Positions 42,444 to 56,133 of a DNA stretch of 64,000 nt are shown here, one piece after another. Source of the stretch: Parietaria judaica (taxonomy: Eukaryota > Streptophyta > Magnoliopsida > Rosales > Urticaceae). The translations under genes were made by a program, and so were the position numbers. The stretch's first letter is position 1. The number at the start of each line of letters is the position of its first letter. The stretch lies in NCBI GenBank assembly GCA_954871525.1, contig OX940868.1:18409056-18473055 (forward strand), given 5' to 3'. Below the pieces are notes generated by a model that saw only the letters and a program-made list of their open reading frames with translations, was not told the DNA's origin and searched no databases.

Positions 42444-45400
42444 TCACAACGGGTCCGGTTCCAGCTTCGGGACGATGGCAGACGACAGTTCTATGTGCGA
42501 AACTCGAACAGCGCCGATTAGCCGCTCCGGTAATTCGTCTGTCGTGTTCGCCTGCCAAATATACCAAACCCTCATAATATATAACCTCGAACAGTCTGGT
42601 AAAAGGTGATTTTACAGCCAAGGCCCCTTTTAACTTTCCGTGTTGTCGCATTTCTCCCTAACAAGAAAAGAAGAGAAAGATTTACCTGTACAAGGAAAGC
42701 CATGTCAACCACCAATGTAGTAATCACCCCAATCACCAGTCCAAGCACGCCATTAGCGACCGTCGAAGAACCAATGTCAACGTCAATCTACAAAAAAGAA
42801 TTCCTCGTTAAACATGAAGGTATCCCTGTTCAAAGGACGAAAAGAGAAACAGCTCCAAGAATCAAACGTGTGTGTACTTTAACAGTATACATGGAAAGAG
42901 AGTTTTTGACACAAACTGATCTTCTGATATTTGGCTTTAAAAATAAATTTATCAAGAAAAACTTACAGAAGGGCGAAACGATTTCGTAATATGGTTGTAA
43001 TTATATAAATTAGAATATTGTGTCAATATTAATAATATTATATTATTTAACAACACTAGCTCTTCTTTATAAATATATATACATAAGCATTTGGATAGTG
43101 TTGAGGGTCTTTACTTCCAAATACTTAGGACCGCGGATATAGTTGCAATCAACGGCTTTTCCGAGTAGACAAGGGGTGCTACCGACACTCTGCCGAACAA
43201 TCCAAGACCCCTGCATAATTCAAACAAAGATGACACTTACTTGCATTCGACGAGAAGGAAAACAAATTTTAATTATCAAAAACAAAAACAAACTCCAATA
43301 GTATTCACAAAAACGCGTCTTCGGCTAAATTTTATGAAGTGCATATTAAACCTAAAGATTACCCAATTTATATTTTATACAAAAGGATGAAACATGCGTA
43401 AGCTGAGGCACCATGAGAGCTGAGGCACCACTTCTCATGGTGTTGATAAGTGATAACCGACTAAAATTTTTAATACAAGCTGGTATTTTAGCATAGGAGC
43501 ATGTGTCGAATGTTCCGGAATTATCCCCGGAGTTTGTTGTATATTTTCATTCATGAAATAATATTGTATTAATACATAGTTTCTTAATTGGTGGGCTAGA
43601 AAAACTTTCTTTCCCTATTACATGTTATGGTTTCATCGATCAACACAAGGGAAACAGCTTACCTTTCTTCACCAATATTAACATCTTGAACAAGAGTTCA
43701 CACAAATTACAAAAGTAACCCTAACGGTACCTTGGGAACTGACGGGATAAGCTTCAGCCGACTATTGCGGAACTCATCATCGCCGTCGACAAATCGTTGC
43801 AACAAAGATCCGTGCACTAATTCTTTGGTTACGAAATAAAACACCATACTGTAGTGCATTGAAGCCGGGACCTGGAGGACAACAGTGTAATTTCACTTCT
43901 AGCACCGCAAGTTCAAAATTCAGACAAGAAAAGCATTCTCAACTTACTTGCAGATTGACGACGAAGGAGAAAAGTCCTTTTTCGGATGCAATCTGAAAAT
44001 ATTATAGCAACGCAACTTCAGAACTGATAATTAATTGAGTAATTATGAATATTTTCTCCTGAACCGATCACATTGAATTTTTTTATCAGTTTGCCCCCTT
44101 AATTTATAAACTATATCAACTGACTCCTCTCCGTCAGAGATAAAACCTTTTCATTAAATATTAGCCATGTGCTAAGGCGTACCACCCATAAGAGAATACA
44201 CCAACACCAGGTCATCGGAAACAGGAAAAAATGTGAATTTTGGGACAAAAACCGTCATTGAGTTTAACCAGGGCAGACTTCTGAAAACGTTTATGATTTT
44301 GCAGATTTTTATATGTTTTTTGTGTCTATATTTTTAAGAATGGTTTTACACCGGAACCGGTTTAAAAACAAGGATCCAAAAACTATATATATAAATAATG
44401 AAAGATAAGTTGCAGATTTTATTCTATATACCACATATCCGGTTTAATTCAGGATACCAGAATCAGAACACCGGTTTCACCCCTACTGGCACTAAACTAG
44501 AGCAAAAAAACATTTAAGGACTAGAACACGTACTTGTGCAGCACAACCTTGACGGCGTGCAACATGGTCCATTCTCTTTGTATCTTTGAACCAATCCACT
44601 GCAACAAGATCCATTAGATGCTTTCCTGCGGGAACCTTTGTACCAATCCACATCGCCAAGAGGAATAACCGAATAAGTATTATTAATAGCCAGAAAATGA
44701 AGTAAAAATAATATCAAACGATCAGGAGAAGAGATGAACCTTTCTTTTGTCATAACAAAATTGCTTGCTACGGACTCTAAAGTTGTTCCCATCAGAAATT
44801 GTCCAGCAATCACGAGCATTGTCACGGTCATTGCGCTTTAAATTACCCGAAAAACAGGATAAATCAATCGGTACTTCTGGTTCTTCTTCTACAGGTTCAA
44901 AGTATGAAAATTAATCTGGTTGAATAAAGAATTATTATGATGATTAAACTTATCATAAAAGAAAATAGAAGAATAATTACACAACCTGTTTTCTTTAATT
45001 CGCTATCACGTCCATTTTGGCTAGCCTATAAAAAAAATAGACAATGAAAAAAGGAGACATAAGTATCATAATTAAATATTACTTCAGCGAACAAAATTGA
45101 CGAGAAGCATGAATGAAACCTCATGCTCGGCGTCGGCAATTTGAAACTCCTCTTCCTCATCTGAGTACTCATCAATCATCACAGAATTTCGGTTTCCAGA
45201 ATTCACAGAAGACTCTTGCAGCTTCTGATTCTTCCGCGAAGAAACCGAAGCAGATGACATATTGACCATTACAGGGATTCTTGAAGGAGCGTTTCTTTCA
45301 TCTGATTGAGAAAACCATTCGCGTAATCCTGTAATAAGACGAAGACACTGTTAAAAAGAGTATACAAACGAAAACCAATTGACTGGTGTCGTTTTTCTTG

Positions 45401-48400
45401 CAACGACGACGATAGATGAGTGTGCGTCTATCATCTTATTATCAAAGAGGGCATGAGTAAACATTGTAATATTTTTATCTAAACAGAACTTTAATCAGAA
45501 AAATAAATTGAGAAAAGCATAGATTGAGTAAACATATGAATATAAAAACTTTATAAGAACAAAAAAAAAATAGATCGAGAGCATCACCAGCGACACTATT
45601 TAACATTTGAAGGAGGCAATGCTGCTGAAACAAAGACATATAACCCACACCCCATCCTTTCAGATCAATCTGCATAAGATGTTGAACCTGTGTTCTGGGT
45701 CTACCGTTTCGAGGTTTCAAAGGGGAAATGTTAAACCCTCCACCTAAGAAATTTAAAATATAATTGTCAAGTCCGAGAAAAAAAAAATGAATATCAAATA
45801 GCTCTAAGCAATGGTAAATTGTAATTAAGAAACCTACTCTCAAGATGTGCCCGCACATATCCTGGTTGTGGACCACAGTTTTCATGCTCCCTAGAACGAA
45901 ATAGCACAACTGCATCGTAATAATTAAAATAAAATAAAAAAAGATTTTGTCAGCACCGAGCTCTACTAGGAATACGATGAAGTATGAAAATGGCTCGAGA
46001 AACGCTTACCATAACTCCCATCATCATTTCGGCGCCAATAACGAACATAGCAAAGGTCCCGAGGCCACACAAACCTGCAAATTAGCACGCTTAGAATATG
46101 AGAATATTTTAGAACTCAAAACTGCTGAAACACACGATTGATTCTTCAAACATTTTTCTGTGTTGCCTTTTATCGGCTTTCCTGGTCTTCGCTATCACAA
46201 AGCTTGTCATTCCCGTCATATGTTGAAGTAAAGATTTTTCCATTAAATCTTACCGGTACCCATTAAATATATAACGAATAGGGGGCATTTGATATATATT
46301 AAAACTATTATTGAAAAAATCATCATTTTCAATAAAACAGCAGAAATGAAGTTACGAGACTTTGTGGCTGGTGAATACAGCGAACCCGAAAAAGGCAACA
46401 TCGACATAAAAGATACAAGTAGGAAGAAAATGTTACATTGGGAACCAGTCAAGCTGAAGTCGATGATAGAGTATAGCCGTATGACCATCTACCTCCTCCA
46501 CTAAGCTTCCATACTGAAAACTACAGTCCCACCTGTATATTGATTTATCAGTCTCAGTTGCTAAAAAATGTGAGCAATAATATGATGAAAGCATCGGGCA
46601 GTGATAATCTACTAAGACAAACACCTACTCAAACCGAGTTCCGTCCATGCTCATTAGAAGCTCGAAGACGTCTTCACATGAAGCCTCTACGATACCAACA
46701 GCTTTCATTGCGCGGCTACAGCTCCTTGGCTGCATCAAAAAATTATTATTTACATCTGTACCCCTAGTCTTATATATGCCGTTGCATTGGAAAATATACA
46801 GAGCAAAAATAGAAATAAGAAACTACCACGTACAAGATAATCAACTTCAAGAAGCTCTTCAAAGATGCGAAGTCCTGAATGTCACAGAAAAAAAAAACAT
46901 AAGAAACAAATCCTTAATGCCGCTAGTACACCAAGACTTCCTCACCTTAAAAAACATGTGATATTGAAAATTTTACACCAGAAACTGAAAAGAGGAAAAA
47001 TCCATTTGTTGAGGATAAAAACCGCAGTTCCAGTACCGGCTTTATGACTTTATATTTTTTAGGTTTTTAGTGCATTTTTAGGTTTTATTAGGTATTCATA
47101 TTTGATTTATCGAGTAATAAATAATATTTTTTTAAGTAAATGTGTTTGTTCCCATGTTCTTTACAACCCTAGCATGATATTTAAGATGATGTGTAACAAC
47201 TATAGCGACACAAGAAGAAAATTGATGATGGGGTTACCATTTTGACATTGCAGAAGACGCCAGAGCTTTCGAGAAAACGCTTGATTGTTTGTATTCTGGT
47301 TTGACAGATCCGAATCTATCTCCCTTGTCCAGTCAAGTATGGACTCTGGGGGGCCTAAATTTTTTCTCAGCATAATTAGGTTAAGGAAAAGATTGGAAGT
47401 AAACAACAATGTAAATCCACAAGAAAACAATTTCAGACCATTCCCAATTGTTGTTCTCCGCAAAAGATTTGGATGAGCATCATCTTCGTCCTCTTGTGCG
47501 CTGAATCTGTTCACGGGATAGAGAAATTGTCAAACCACAAATAGAAAGATTGTATCACGGTGACGAAATCAGCAACCAACATATTCTGGCACAGAAAGAC
47601 AGAGCGAAACGGAAATAACACTTACTGACTTTCGTGATCTGATGATGAAGATTTCCTCCCACTATCCATTCCAGATTTGAATTCAAAGGATACATATTTA
47701 TTACCGTTTGGAATTTGGGATCCCTGATGCTGCATACCACCATATAGTCGGACCCCATTATATAAACCAGTAAAATATGAAGAAATGCTAAGAACTCAAC
47801 AATAGACTCGGAAACTACCTGGTCAATAACAAGTTCAATTTTTTCCTTCCACAGAAGTGCCTCTTGGATATTAAATGCCGCCATCTGAAACAAGAAGACA
47901 TGTAGATCTAGCTTTCATACTATTTACTTCAGCATCAAGTCGAAAATTCGGGCAGCTGATGAAAAAATTTCTTTGAAATTGCATTATGCACAGAACATCC
48001 GTACAACAGAAAAAACTAATGCCATTGTTCCGCTGAGAATAGGAATAGAACACTTACTGTTATTCGATGGTACTTCTCTTTCTTGTTATGCACAGAGAGA
48101 ACATAAACCATCTGCGCACGCAAATGAGTTATGAATCACATATTTTCTGGCAGAAACTTGATACTTCCTCACTTGGATATATTACACTTAGGAAGAACAT
48201 TCATGTCAAAACATGTCCTATTGACTTCGCAATAATGTGAAAAAGGTAGATCCCGCACAATATATAAGCTAGACGGAATTTGCTATTCTTGATAATTCAT
48301 AATCTGATGAAATTCCACTTTTAACTCGTATGTTATTCCAATTCGCTTTATGTTTGCAAATTTTGGTATTAAAATGTGACCCATTCCCTCCTCCAATGAA

Positions 48401-49040
48401 TAATGCATGAGTCAAATAACTGTACTAAGCCAAAAAGATTATGTCCACAATTTTTGAATTCATCTGCACTCATATACCCCATCATGTACGGTTAAGGAAA
48501 ATTTTGGCAATATTTCGCTACATTTGAAGGTACTTGACGACAAGATAACCATGTCTGTACCGTTACCACTCGAAGAACTGACAATGTGGCATAACTGTAA
48601 CAACATTTTAGATTAACAAACTCACATGTCCGTGTTGGGTCTTCAAGCCTCGATCTTCAACTCTACAGTTCCCATCGATCAACATAGTCTTGATTGGAAC
48701 CTAATCAAACACATTGAATTCATGAAAAGGCACCCAAAATAAAAATACAACTTTCGCGATCGTAAGAAGTAAGAACCGAATTTGAAACAATCTCTTTCGG
48801 CTAAAGGAACGAGAATCGCAACAAAAAAAAGATGAACAGTCCATTGGAAGATGCGAAAACTTTTACCAAAAAGCAATATGATAATAATAATAATAATACC
48901 TGATTATCCTGAGGCTTTTTCTTGTAGTAAGCCAGAAGGCGAGACTCGAGCACGAAGTAGCGCATATGGATGAACGAACGCCCGATCTTCCTCCGGCCAT
49001 ACCTGACCATCCAGCCTTCGTAGACCACCTTCGACGACAT
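42444..49040 (-). CDS. EDR2: EDR2-like PH-START-DUF1336 protein
   Basis: Twenty-two exons on the minus strand join in frame: 48900-49040, 48626-48700, 48058-48111, 47819-47884, 47626-47729, 47439-47506, 47238-47354, 46834-46874, 46629-46729, 46437-46532, 46010-46074, 45838-45909, 45588-45743, 45120-45328, 44986-45025, 44740-44888, 44534-44635, 43948-43992, 43731-43871, 43115-43210, 42686-42787 and 42444-42551. The product is 715 residues, close to Arabidopsis EDR2. A PH domain (residues 1-110, starting MSSKVVYEGWMVRYGRRK) is followed by a START lipid-binding domain (about 180-395) and the EDR2 C-terminal domain (about 490-700). In Arabidopsis, EDR2 restrains salicylic-acid-dependent powdery-mildew resistance and cell death and binds PI4P at endomembranes. 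All introns are GT-AG. A close EDR2-LIKE paralogue is the only alternative. Confidence 0.95.
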
Positions 49041-49560
49041 CTCTCCGCCTCCGAACCACAGAATTCAGCTCACTCGCTGACTCGGAAGCTCGGATCGTCG
49101 AGGCCTTCAGCTCGCAGCGAGAACCAGTACGACGACCTAGGTCACCTGATCGCTCATGGTCCGAGCTCACACTCCGAAATTCCGCTGAAGCAATTCGCAA
49201 CCTAGCATCGGAATTCCGAACCGAAATGGATCGAATCAATGGGGGAGATTTCACGGCCAGGAATTGCAGGCTCCGGCAATGGCGATCGGAGAATCGGTCG
49301 AGTTCTCGGAGATCTGAAGCTTCGTTCTCTCTTGCTTTCTGGTTTGATTCAAATTCTGCGGAGTTCCTCGTGAGAAAATCCGACGAGTTCTGCAGAGAGA
49401 GAGAGGGGGGGGAGATCCCAAACGACAGCGTTTTGGGCGTCGAAGGAAGGTCAGCGAGACTTGGGGGCTTTGATACGATGACACGGGCTTTGAGCGTGAC
49501 GGAGGCGTAGAAGCTACGTGTCTAGGGGAAGATGAGACACGTGGTGACACTCTATTGGAG
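49041..49560 (-). promoter_or_regulatory. 5' leader and promoter region of the EDR2-like gene
   Basis: It is GC-richer than the flanks and contains a (GA)n(G)n tract at 49396-49418 that would read as CT-rich in the transcript leader. No TATA box is evident, as is usual for constitutively expressed plant genes. Confidence 0.45.
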
Positions 49561-51234
49561 GTGGCGGTTAGGGTTGCGTTGGTGCTGTGACGCTAGTTTT
49601 GGAGTTTGAGAAAGGTGGTGTAGTCGTATTGGACTATCGGTGTACGAGCGCCAATGTATTGTCCGACACGAAATACGGTATTACGAACTAAGGTACCGTG
49701 TATGTTGAATATGATTAAATAACGGATGAATATAACATAAATACGATAATACGATGAGATTCAATTTGGCATGTTAATAGGGGAAAAAATTGAAAAAAGT
49801 AGTGTGGTCTTGTATGGCGTCGGATTTGTAATATTGGTTGGGCGTGAAAGAAAAAAAAAACAATCGTAAATTGAAATTTGGACATGCTTACTTTTTATAC
49901 AGCGGATTTAAACGATGGAATCAGAATACATTGAATAAATTTAAATATCCTCATATTATTTAATAATACTATATTCCGTCATAATAAATTAAAATCAATC
50001 CAATTGAAAACTATATTCACATAGTTTAATATTTATTTTTAGATCTGTATTCTTATGCTTTTGGAAACCGAATACTGAATTTTAATTATAAACTCCATGG
50101 ATAATCACATCATCTTAGTGGTACTTTAATTCTATCAAAGCTCTTAATATAGCCTCATATACTAAACGCAAAATTGGTATATATAATTTAATGAAAAGAT
50201 AACTATAACATTAAAATTTGATACTAGATGGCAATTAATTAGATAAACACGACACGAACATTATAAAACACGAGTAAATATTGTGATCAATGCAGATCTT
50301 GAAATAAGGTATATTAAGGTCGAATTAATATAATAATTTAATAGTAATACTAAATCAGATCTTAATTGTGTTAGGTAGCACTACTCTTAACATTAATTCA
50401 AGGATTTTATCTCTAACAACTTACTATAAATTTATTTGTAATGACCATGTGAACAAGCCATTGTGCTGCCAGTTTTGGAATTAATTGATTGTCAATTTCA
50501 ACTTTTTAGATCTACATAATAATTTTTGTCTTTATTTTATTTTCCTTCCTAATAGTAGTTCAACCATGCTCAGTCTTTATATAAATCTAACATTATTAAT
50601 ATTAATTAGCTTAGTATTTTTTGGATTTATACTGTATGAAATATACTTGATAAGAATTTGACATTACTGCTTTTGATACTATTTTTAGTAAAGGGATTAG
50701 CTATTTGTCGCGATATTTTACTTCTCAATCTTAACTATGAACAGTGATTGTTTTACAACAATATCTTCATTTTCTAATTTAAAATCTATTACTTAATTGC
50801 ATACTTAAAGATCGTTAACTTATACATTGAATATTTATAATTTAATAACGTCAAATAAAATACGCTTTATACTGTATTAGAATTTAGAACTAATATATTA
50901 CTGAGAAACTTTAATTGAATAATACAAATGAAATGAAAGTCTTCTTTCTTGTCTTATCAACATATTATAATTATAGGGTACACGGCGGCTAATCTACCAA
51001 ATGTTTGATCGGCTGCGGATTATGTGTCCAATGTTTATTTTCAACGGCTACTGTACCCAAATTGGATTCCGTTAGATTTTTCGTGTTTTCCGTCACTTGA
51101 CCGTCAGCAAGTGATTCTTCCTCTATATGTACAGTTATTCGCAGTCGATTGAAAATTGAGTACATCAGCCGCAGTTTATCCTGGAAAAATAAGTAGAGAG
51201 TAAATGAGTTTTCTCAGGTATAAATCATATAAAA
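49561..51234. other. AT-rich intergenic DNA
   Basis: No gene seen. Positions 50976-51190 start GGGTACACGGCGGCTAATC and resemble one end of the GGG...CCC fold-back family, but no partner arm is present, so this is at most a truncated element. Confidence 0.4.
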
Positions 51235-51703
51235 GGGTTAATGACGGCGAAAATACTCAAAGCTTAGTCAAATAACCTCGCGTGTACCCAAAGTTTAAGA
51301 GTGGGGGCAAAAATACCCAAAGTCGCATTTTGGGAGTTGACCACTCCATTCTCGTAACGTCGTTAACTTACCCATTAACTCTGGCCACGTGGACAAATCT
51401 GTTTTGTTATGTGTAATCATTAGGAGTTTAATTAGTTGTATTAAATAGTACTAATTAGGTGTTTAATTCGTTGTTTTGTTGTAAATGAGACTAACTTGGG
51501 CTCATCCACGTGGCCAAAATTGTTATGTCAGCAACCCACTCTTGTTCACGTGGCAAGAGTTAACGGGTAAGTTAACAACGTTACGATAATGGAGTGGTCA
51601 ACTCCCTAAATGTGACTTTGGGTATTTTTGCCACCATTTTTAAACTTTAGATACACAAAGGGTTCTTTAACTAAATTCTAGGTATTTTTTCCGTCATTAA
51701 CCC
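51235..51703. mobile_element. Fold-back (Mutator-like) MITE, 469 bp
   Basis: Inverted arms of about 165 bases both start GGGTTAATGACGG and include GGAGTTGACCACTCCATT and GTTAACTTACCC. The flanks are a perfect 8-bp duplication ATATAAAA (51227-51234 and 51704-51711). A decayed relative is at 14398-14705. The element has no coding capacity. Confidence 0.85.
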
Positions 51704-52117
51704 ATATAAAATAAAATAGAAAATAGTTTTATGTTTATTTTATTTACATATTTTTGTCAAGTTATTTTTTTGTCATTTTTAGACTTTCTGTCGTTTGGGA
51801 AATCAGTTATGGCTGTCAGCAAAACTGTTGCACACAATTTACAATAGGGTAGTTTACAATAGAGTAATTTATTTTTAAACCCTCAGTTTTTATTTTCGGC
51901 AAAAGTATACCTTTAAGTTTCAAAAACAACTAAAGTATAATCTCAAAGTCTATTTTTTATAGGGTGCTGAAACCAAGACCTTTGATGTTATTTGACGCAC
52001 AATAATTTATATATGTCTATTATGGATATGCATGCCTTGAGATCGATAAACCTTTTGGATCTTATCAACGGCTTGCGAGTTATCAAGGGCGTCGACTCAA
52101 GTCGTTTGGGGAGAGTT

Positions 52118-52455
52118 TGTCACACCCCTAAAGTCAGGGTAGGACTGGGGTGGGACAAGTCTTGTCTGGAAACCATCGCTATGTGAAATCCGGGTAGATT
52201 GTCGAAGTGTAAGGGTAGATTAGGTGGGCTTCGGTAACGAAGGGCTAGGCGACTACGGCAGGTCTCGGGACTTGCCATCCCGTTACCTGTGGGCTGTGGC
52301 TTAGTGCTGGTCGGGAGCTGAAGCCGCTCTCCTGATGAACCCAAGGCAGGGTGAAATCAGCGATGGCGACAAACGTGTGGATGACTAACTCGATTAACGG
52401 ACTTACCGAGTGCCGCACGGGCGTCTTGCGGGAGTGCCCGCTTAAGCATGTGACA
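52118..52455. mobile_element. Possible solo LTR, GC-rich island
   Basis: The segment begins TGTCACACCCC, a common start of plant Gypsy LTRs, and ends ATGTGACA (TG...CA). It is much more GC-rich than the surrounding DNA, with abrupt edges. I could not match a target duplication, so the class and ends are uncertain. Confidence 0.4.
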
Positions 52456-53206
52456 TATATAGTGTTCCATCACATCTTATTTTGGTCAAAACAAAAACCC
52501 AAACACGACTTTTTTACATGGTAAACTATAGTGACAGATCGTATTATTAAATATAATACATATGAATATTTTAATATTCTGATATTCTGGGTAGTTATTG
52601 ATTTTCCGTTTCATTATTTCCTTTTTCTCTCTTTCCCGGCGACTTCTCTCCGAGTCTGATCCCATCATTTCTCTCTCCTCAAATTTAAGAACAAGAAAAG
52701 ATTTCTGGGTTTGCTTATATAGCACACAAGTGAAGAAAGACGAAAGCTTTGTTGGAGTTTGGACTCTCTTCTCTCGAATCTCAAATCATATTTACAATCA
52801 TCATCGTCACTGTGAGTTCCATTGATTTGTGTTATGATTGCTCTCTACTTGTACTGTGTATTATTCAAGAAAGAGAAAGTCCATGGCAATAACATTAAAC
52901 AAATGAAAGGAGAGAAAACAGAAACCTTTTTTTTTTATTTAATTCTTTTTTCTTTCCGTTTCGTGTCTGGTTTGATTTCTTCATGATTGGATCTGTTTCT
53001 TTCAATATATGTTTTTTTGAAGCTTCCTGTATTTTTCCTGGATGAAACAGAGTTTCATAGACGAATAAAGCATCAGGCTTTACTTTGTATAAGTGGGAGA
53101 AAGTTCCGGCAAAAGAATCCATAGATTCGGGAATAGACCAAATTGGGAGAAAGATAAGTCAAAATTGCCTCTCTCTCATCTTTGAGAGAGAGAGAGGGAG
53201 AGATAG
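52456..53206 (+). promoter_or_regulatory. Promoter and 5' leader of the DUF716 gene
   Basis: No separate gene is seen. A (GA)n tract at 53182-53200 lies immediately before the start codon. CT-rich stretches around 52620-52680 are typical of plant core promoters or leaders. Confidence 0.4.
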
Positions 53207-55217
53207 ATGGGTTCTTTCAAGGGTCACGTTTTGCCTGGGACGCTGTTCCTCGGTGTCGGGTTATGGCACATTTGGAGCTCCGTGATGAGGCACGCTTCGA
53301 ACCCGAAGGGTTTCCGCGTTCGGGTTTGGAACCCAGTCCCGGGTTTCGATGGGAGGCTCAAGTACTTGGAGCTTTATGTCATAGCCGTTGGTGCTTTCAT
53401 TGATCTGTGCGTTGAGCTTCTGTACTCGACGCATCTCAAGTTCTTCGTCAATGGCATATTGAACCCGTCTCACATGAACGATTTCGAGCACTCGGGGATG
53501 CTTCTGATGTTCTTCATCTTCGGGGTCATCGCTCTCCTCTCGGAGAAGACGAGGTTAGTCATTCTTTCTCTTCATTGTTTTTGCAGTGAACTAAATGGTT
53601 AGAGCTAAGTTAATTCCGAGTTGCTTGTTTTGCTGGCGTGGGTGCGTTTCTCGTAGCTGAATTCAGTTTGATATGTTTCGATGAATGAATATGGAAGTCC
53701 TAGGATACGGGTCGAGGAAATCTTAAGCCTCCATAGAGCTTAGAACCATAGTTCGTGTTTCAATCTCAAGCCTCAAAACAACAGTACAAGAGAATTTGTG
53801 TGTTAAAAGTGATTGGTCTTACCATATTGAGTTCAAAATATCATTAAATTTGATGCTCTAAGTAACTAATTAACCGTTGACATAAGTATTTGAAACGGCA
53901 TTGCTGGTCCATGGAGATTTAGCCCTCTTTTGTCTTCCAAACTTGAAGTCTTAAGTGAACCGGTTTTTTCCTGTGTAAATAGTGATTTGAGTATGTGTCT
54001 TATCTGGATAAATTGCATTTTCCTATTTCACATTCAACCTATATGATTGTTGAGATTTTAGGAGCAAAAACCATTGTTCGCTTGGTTCTCAGTTTTCATC
54101 AAGCTTCATAGATAAGTGAAGTTCCATTGCTTTGACGGCAAAGATCGTAGCTTCTTGCACGGACCTTGATGTTAATTATGTTTTAGGGTTCGTGTAATTA
54201 TGTTGTATGGTTTGGGCCGAGCTCATTAAGTTGTATGTTTGGCTATTCATGGAGCCTTCATTGAGAAAAATAAGTCGAGTTTGTCCAGTAAATTAGTTTA
54301 GTTTCTCTTTAGAATATAGGGCTGACTGTATAGGGAAAAAGAGTTTCATCGGTTCTAAAACCCGTGATGAGATAAAAAAACTTGGTACATAACACTATAT
54401 GACTGAAGCTTCGTTGCTTTGCGTAGGCCCATTGTTACTTGTAGGAGAAGGAAGGGCGAAGTTGTAACTTAGCTTAGACGCTTGTGTCCTTAGCCATCTT
54501 TGGTTAAATCAAGGGTATTTTGGCTATTTTGCACTTGTGAATCGTCGAGCGTTCCGACCAAATCTTGTATAACTTGTGGAGAGTGCTTGCCTTGCTCTCC
54601 AAAGAAAAACACATATTTGTCGTTTGTTCGTTTGGCTATTACTTTTTGTTTGGTTTTGTTCGTTCCGTATCAACGTATCATCAATTCAGCATAGATCATA
54701 GCCCTACATTCTCTTGTGCAGATTTCTTCCCTTACCGGACGGAGCTCTATGTTTGATCGCCGCCACGGCTTTCAGTGGGGAGTACCTCTTGTTCTACTTC
54801 CACTCCACAAGCCACAAGGGCTTGGAGGGCTACTACCACCTCCTCCTCGTCCTCCTTGTCGGCCTTTGCGTAATTTCCACCGTTGCCGGGGCGCTCATGC
54901 CAACGAGCTTTCCGGTCGACCTAAGCAGCGGTATCGGCATGACCCTCCAGGGCCTGTGGTTTTACCAGACCGCCTTCACCCTCTATGGCCCAATGATGCC
55001 CGAGGGCTGCCGCCTCAAGGAGGGTAACATAGTTTGTCACTCGCCAGACAGTGAGGTCCGAGGCGAGCTTCTCGCCAACTTCCAGCTCTTCGCCCTGGTG
55101 CTCGGAGTGCTCGTTTCGGTCGTCGGAGCTTATGCTTTTGCCGCTTCAAAATGCGTGGATGCAGATGGTACGAGATTGCATACGGTTCAGAATGGGATCG
55201 ATCAAGATTTGAATTAG
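53207..55217 (+). CDS. DUF716 / TMEM45-like membrane protein
   Basis: Two exons (53207-53553 and 54722-55217) join in phase 2 to give 280 residues. The intron is GT-AG and 1.17 kb long. The start [21 protein letters not shown] is the conserved DUF716 opening, and [13 protein letters not shown] in exon 2 is another family word. Six or seven hydrophobic stretches of 18-22 residues predict a polytopic membrane protein. Plant members are annotated as TMEM45-like or viral-response family, after a tobacco relative induced by virus infection. The biochemical role is unknown. An AATAAA at 55417 is a probable polyadenylation signal. Confidence 0.92.
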
Positions 55218-56133
55218 GGTGGGATGACTTCCGGTTTGTCGACGTCCTCGACTTTGGGTGGCGGTCGTTTGTGATGTCATTGTTCTTCACAATATGATAA
55301 GAAAGTATTGGATTTCTTGACAAGCAAGGGAGAAGTGGTGTTTCATTGTAGAGGATGTGTTTTGTATTTTGAAATGAGGAAATATTGTAGGACCAATTTT
55401 TTGCTTAATTTAAGCCAATAAAAGGTGTATTTACCTAGAAGAATGGTACACCGTACAAGTATGATTTTTTATTTTTATTTTTTTACAAAAGGAGAAAGTA
55501 AATAAAAAATTGCATTATATAGAGAAAATAAAACTATAAATTCTGATCAAATTCACTTTTTTTTTTCTTTACAAAATATACTCGCATTACAAGATATATT
55601 CATAGCGTATAATAATACGTGGACACTATTCGATCATGAATGCGTAAATCTCTTCTTCCATTGATTATATTTGTCATCGACACATAAATTTTAGAATATT
55701 TCACACAAATAAGCGAGCAAGATAAAACTCTGATTTTCCGAAGCAAAAAGGAATCTGCAAAATTAAACCAATTCTTCACAGTTGACCTTTGCTCAATGCG
55801 CTCACATTAAACCAGATCAAACATAATCATCGTTTGCTTGCTATGCAAGAAACAGTATTTCATGATCAAACAATCCCAATGGACTAACTCTGACCATCCA
55901 ATATTGCTCTCTTCTAGCTTCCATGGATGTCAGAGATTGCCATTTCTACGAGACCGAGAAGCAAAGACGGGCCTCGTTTCTCATCCCATTTTTAGCGGGA
56001 AAAATATAACAAGAAAATATCCACAGTTCACACAATACAAGTTACATAATATAAAACTCGATTAAGTTACATAAACACTGAAGTTAAGCACTGATTATCA
56101 GCATTTATTTAACATTAATTATGTAAGCCGTGT
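55218..56133. other. Intergenic region between convergent genes
   Basis: It holds the 3' UTRs of the DUF716 gene and of MOB1. I see no other gene. Confidence 0.5.
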
